A DNA stretch of 19,405 nucleotides from Jaenimonas drosophilae (Eukaryota > Euglenozoa > Kinetoplastea > Trypanosomatida > Trypanosomatidae), in assembly GCA_030849065.1 (NCBI GenBank), contig JASAON010001386.1:1-19405 (forward strand). Reading direction: 5' to 3'. The notes under the pieces were generated by a model that searched no databases, was not told the origin of the DNA, and saw nothing but the letters and a program-made list of their open reading frames with translations. Both the position numbers and the translations under genes were made by a program. Position 1 is the first letter of the stretch; every line of letters begins with the position of its first letter. Below, in pieces: positions 16,082-19,405 of the stretch.

Positions 16082-19000
16082 ATGAGCCAACACCAGACCA
16101 CGATGGCCAGCAGCAGCGCTGTTACGGGGAAGGCCGTCTTCACCAGTAGCACCGAGATGAGCCTCTCCATGGACTCCCAGCAGCAGCCAAGTGACATGTG
16201 TGCATGGGTGAGCTCCTGTGAGAAAAACGTGCGTGCCCGTTTCTTTGGCCTGAGCTCCTGTACCATTGCCCCCTTTCTCTTGATTATACTCATCGAGGCC
16301 TTCGTCATCTCCGCCTACACCATCTGTAAGACGACGGGCTCCATTCATTCCTCATGGATAACAGCCCAGAACAGCAGCATCCACTACATCAATGGCATGC
16401 TCTCTGTTGAGTCGGAGCGCATGTACAACATGGGCGTCACGATGGGCGCACTCTACAGCAATCAATCCATGACCTTTGGGGATGCCACCCTGATGGAAGT
16501 CATGTGTGCCCTGCTAGACAACTACGACGTCAATGACATGTTCCGGGCAACCATTCTTGGCTCCATCACGAGCAACGAGGTGGCCCTGTGCACCCATGGT
16601 GACACCACCGCGCCGAGCATGCGTCAGCTTGCCGGTGGGTACAGCGTCGATCACACGCTGGAGGCGATCTACGTTGTGAGCCCGGACAACTACGCCTTCA
16701 AGAAGCCGCTGGAGATGTGGGAGCAGGGCGTGAATACCAACGTCAGCAACCTCATCGAGAGCAGAACAGACAACATTCTCTTCGAGACCTTTGACCAATT
16801 TCTGCGTGGGGAGATTGATGCCATCCCTTCATACATGTACTGGCTGCAACGTGAGAACATCCTCAATATCATCCTCTTCACCTACCCCATCATCACCAAT
16901 GAGCACCCCGAGAGGGTTGGGATGGGCGGCATCAGCAAGGGTCAAGGCTATGTGGATGTACGAATGGATGGCAAGCAGATTTGCTCCCTCATGGGTAGTG
17001 TGGCCCACGTTGATGTGCGCTTCATGGTCATCACCACGTCCAACACCAGCCTTAACAACAATGGTGGCGAGGCGGTGGTGTTATGCAACAACTGGGGTCA
17101 ACCCCCTGTGAATGACAGCAGTGCCTGGTCCAGCACCTTCACGTACAAGCCCGTGGAGTACCTCCATGTGCGGGAGGTCAGTGACCCCATCATGTTTGAG
17201 GCGATTGGGGCCATGTACGTGGCTGGCGTCGGCAGTGACAGCAATCTCGTTACCTTGGTGGAGGGCACCAACACCGCTCGTATTCACGTGGAATTCTCCT
17301 ACAACGGTGCCCCTGTACTGGCGTCCGCCTGGCGGCATACCTCTCACTATGGCTTGAGTACGGTCATGGTACTCGTCACCCCACTCGCAACTGTGACGGG
17401 GCCATACATAACCACCATCCACATCTTCCTCGTGGTAGTCTTCATGAGCTGCCCGCTGGTCTCACTTCTGGTGTGGCTCGTGCTGGAGTGCTGCATCTCA
17501 CGACGGCTACGCCGCATGGCAGAGGTCATTGCCCTGAGCGCGCAGCTTGACTGCCGTGGGCGGCCATCTTTGCGCACCTCCGCCTGCATCTCCTTTAGTG
17601 AAGTGGATCGTCTGGAGCACACCTACAACAATGCCATGCGTCAGCTGACTGTGGCCGACACCTTCCTCCCACCCATGGCCTTCGCACCCACGCAGGACCC
17701 CACCTCCCCGAGGCGTCATCCAACACCCCGACGCGTGGTTGATCGCGATGGAGATGGGCTCGCCTGTGTTTCCTTGGAGGCGGCCGTGGCAGCACACGCC
17801 TCCTCCTGCGGCAACGGAACAACGCGGCTCCCCACCCCTCCCAGAGGACGACGTTCTGGCCACCGCTTCACCGTCGTGTACATCTCCGTCGCGATGCGTA
17901 CCACTGCCCATTCCTGCTCCTGCCCCGTCACCAAGCGTTGGAAGCACACCGATAGCACCATGCGCCACGCTGTTCGTCGCTTTCGAGAGATTCACACCAC
18001 TGAGTCACACCGCCACAGCTACAGCAGCCTACAGGATGGGATGAACGTCTTCTTCCCTCTGCTCACTCACCTTGCCCTTCACTTTGGTGGTGTGCTGCAG
18101 GAGATGAATCCCGACACATGCATGGTGTACTTTGGTGCCATGCCCAGCGTTCTCACCCCCTCTGTGGTGGAGACCTCCGCTGTGGCAGCCGTGCGCTTTG
18201 CTCTTGCCCTACAAGGCCAGCTTGTGCATGCACGTACCGCCTCTGTCATCCCACCCGTGAGTATCATCATTGATAGCACCTACTTCGACTGTAGCTCTCA
18301 CTACTCGGAAGCGTTGGACCGCAAGTTCTTCGTGGCCAGCGGACGTGACGTCAACGATGATATTGGCTACGTACTGCCACTGATTGGGGTGAAGGTTGGC
18401 CTCACGGAGGAAACGGCGGTGTTGGTGCAGCACGCTGTGCGAGTACTCCCGCTGGAGGCCCTCTACGTGGGTCGGGCAGAACACAGTGAGTACACCTTGG
18501 TACTCTACGAGGCACTTCCAGGGTCCGTGGAGGAACCAGCCTGGCAGCACTTTCAGACATGCTTTTTTCATGCCTTCCTGAGCATGACCGCCGGTCAGTA
18601 CAGTGAGGCCTTGGCCCTCTTTGATGAAGCGGCTGCCGTGGAGGGCCTGGAGGCGGAGCTCCTTCCTCCTTCGATGCGTACAGAGTGCCAAGAGCTTCGT
18701 GTTGGGGGAACAGGCGATACCCTCTCCGAGCTCTGGACCTCCTCTCAGCTCGACCGGCTCACCTCTGTCTGTGCCCAACGCATCCTCACCCGTGATGCAG
18801 AGCGCTACGTGCGCCACCCCTTATCGGAAGACTTCCTACGCCTGCTTGGTGCCCCGCTGAAGCTTCGCTCGGGCCACTCACCAGCCAGAATGCGCCACTC
18901 CGCCGTCACCTCCGATGAAGAGGAGCGGCATGACCCAGTGGCCTACGCCCACCACGTACACACCACCCTCTTTCAGGTGGCGGACCCTTGCGCGGCCCCC

Positions 19001-19405
19001 ATGTATGAGCGCTTCATTGCCGAGGTGCCAGGCACCAATCTGCGCTACACACACGCCTGCCCCGACTTCCTCATTGATAACCACGGCACGCAGTGGACCC
19101 TTCCACAGATTCCGCTCAAGACCATCAACGAGCCTATGGTGAACCGAAAGTACCTTGGCATGAGCCCCACTGGTGCCCTGGCGGTGCTTCACATTGTTCC
19201 CTATCGTACACACGCCACACCCTCGTATCTGCAGGGCGTGCCACTGGGCAAGGTTGGTGCGCAACAGTCACTACTCCTCGTACCCAAGACGGACGACCAG
19301 CTCTGCGTCGCCACCCACCTCTTCCCCACACATTTCTTCCAGAAGTCCTGCACCTACGTGGCTAGTGTACTCGGCTACAGCAACAGCGTGGAAGGGGGCA
19401 TCGTC
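16082..19405 (+). CDS. Transmembrane sensor with pseudo-cyclase, TPR and kinase-like domains, copy 3, 3' partial
   Basis: I translated this frame by eye from the ATG at 16082 to the right edge: 1108 codons with no stop. The gene continues past the window. The start is the first in-frame ATG after a TGA at 15854-15856, and the short Ser/Gln-rich N-terminus parallels copy 2. Membrane helices are at about 59-82 and 444-468, with the Cache-like sensor region between them (Ser-Glu-Arg-Met-Tyr-Asn-Met block near 110, sequons NQS, NVS and NDS). A HAMP-like segment and a TFLP motif follow. The cyclase-like domain (about 595-814) starts with FTVVYIS, where Ser takes the place of the first metal Asp. 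Asp678 and Asn758 are kept, and Gly762 replaces the Arg. The TPR-like pair is at 827-857. The kinase-like domain begins near 989 and has Leu at the beta3 Lys position. The window ends in its N-lobe, so HRD and DFG cannot be judged. Function as for the other copies, by inference. Confidence 0.93.
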   Translation, partial: MSQHQTTMASSSAVTGKAVFTSSTEMSLSMDSQQQPSDMCAWVSSCEKNVRARFFGLSSCTIAPFLLIILIEAFVISAYTICKTTGSIHSSWITAQNSSIHYINGMLSVESERMYNMGVTMGALYSNQSMTFGDATLMEVMCALLDNYDVNDMFRATILGSITSNEVALCTHGDTTAPSMRQLAGGYSVDHTLEAIYVVSPDNYAFKKPLEMWEQGVNTNVSNLIESRTDNILFETFDQFLRGEIDAIPSYMYWLQRENILNIILFTYPIITNEHPERVGMGGISKGQGYVDVRMDGKQICSLMGSVAHVDVRFMVITTSNTSLNNNGGEAVVLCNNWGQPPVNDSSAWSSTFTYKPVEYLHVREVSDPIMFEAIGAMYVAGVGSDSNLVTLVEGTNTARIHVEFSYNGAPVLASAWRHTSHYGLSTVMVLVTPLATVTGPYITTIHIFLVVVFMSCPLVSLLVWLVLECCISRRLRRMAEVIALSAQLDCRGRPSLRTSACISFSEVDRLEHTYNNAMRQLTVADTFLPPMAFAPTQDPTSPRRHPTPRRVVDRDGDGLACVSLEAAVAAHASSCGNGTTRLPTPPRGRRSGHRFTVVYISVAMRTTAHSCSCPVTKRWKHTDSTMRHAVRRFREIHTTESHRHSYSSLQDGMNVFFPLLTHLALHFGGVLQEMNPDTCMVYFGAMPSVLTPSVVETSAVAAVRFALALQGQLVHARTASVIPPVSIIIDSTYFDCSSHYSEALDRKFFVASGRDVNDDIGYVLPLIGVKVGLTEETAVLVQHAVRVLPLEALYVGRAEHSEYTLVLYEALPGSVEEPAWQHFQTCFFHAFLSMTAGQYSEALALFDEAAAVEGLEAELLPPSMRTECQELRVGGTGDTLSELWTSSQLDRLTSVCAQRILTRDAERYVRHPLSEDFLRLLGAPLKLRSGHSPARMRHSAVTSDEEERHDPVAYAHHVHTTLFQVADPCAAPMYERFIAEVPGTNLRYTHACPDFLIDNHGTQWTLPQIPLKTINEPMVNRKYLGMSPTGALAVLHIVPYRTHATPSYLQGVPLGKVGAQQSLLLVPKTDDQLCVATHLFPTHFFQKSCTYVASVLGYSNSVEGGIV
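18287..18523 (+). repeat. Conserved DNA module, copy 3
   Basis: This stretch is the near-identical partner of 13297-13533 (four differences in 237 bases by eye). Its last 140 bases are also near-identical to 8576-8715 (three differences). All three encode the same part of the cyclase-like domain. Confidence 0.88.

Noticed and set aside
5465..19405. Active receptor adenylate cyclase or active Ser/Thr kinase annotation
   Set aside because: Key catalytic residues are missing in the cyclase-like domain of every copy and in the kinase-like domain of both complete copies.

Overview
The window reads as nuclear DNA of a kinetoplastid-like protist. The grounds are five long intronless open frames, all on the + strand, no opposing genes, spacers full of pyrimidine tracts, (CA)n/(GT)n and (TTG)n repeats with AG dinucleotides ahead of the start codons, and a tandem array of receptor-like paralogues. 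A free-living bodonid such as Bodo saltans is my best guess. That is inference from style, not a match to a known locus. The AG sites would be spliced-leader acceptors if the guess is right.

Left part (1-5.4 kb): two genes of uncertain function. The first (2-2845, open at the left edge) is a helical protein with a PPR-like 35-residue motif. The second (3023-4339) has an N-terminus faintly like an EB1/calponin-homology fold. Both are loaded with in-frame (AAC)n/(ATC)n microsatellites that encode Thr, Ser, Asn and Asp runs.

Right part (5.4-19.4 kb): three consecutive paralogues, at 5465-10354, 11116-15036 and 16082 to beyond the right edge. They share one layout: cytosolic N-terminus, membrane helix, a roughly 350-residue glycosylatable sensor region (Cache-like by position), a second membrane helix, a HAMP-like segment, a class III nucleotidyl-cyclase-like domain, a TPR-like helical pair and a C-terminal protein-kinase-like domain. 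The third copy has no stop codon in the window, so its kinase-like domain is cut off.

In all three the cyclase-like domain lacks the first metal-binding Asp and the transition-state Arg. In the two complete copies the kinase-like domain lacks the beta3 Lys, the HRD Asp and the DFG Asp. The array therefore appears to encode transmembrane receptors with two degenerate enzyme domains, in the reverse order to animal receptor guanylate cyclases, where the kinase-homology domain precedes the cyclase. A module in the cyclase-like domain is nearly identical at the DNA level between copies that are otherwise diverged, which suggests gene conversion. I see no RNA genes, transposons or CRISPR arrays.
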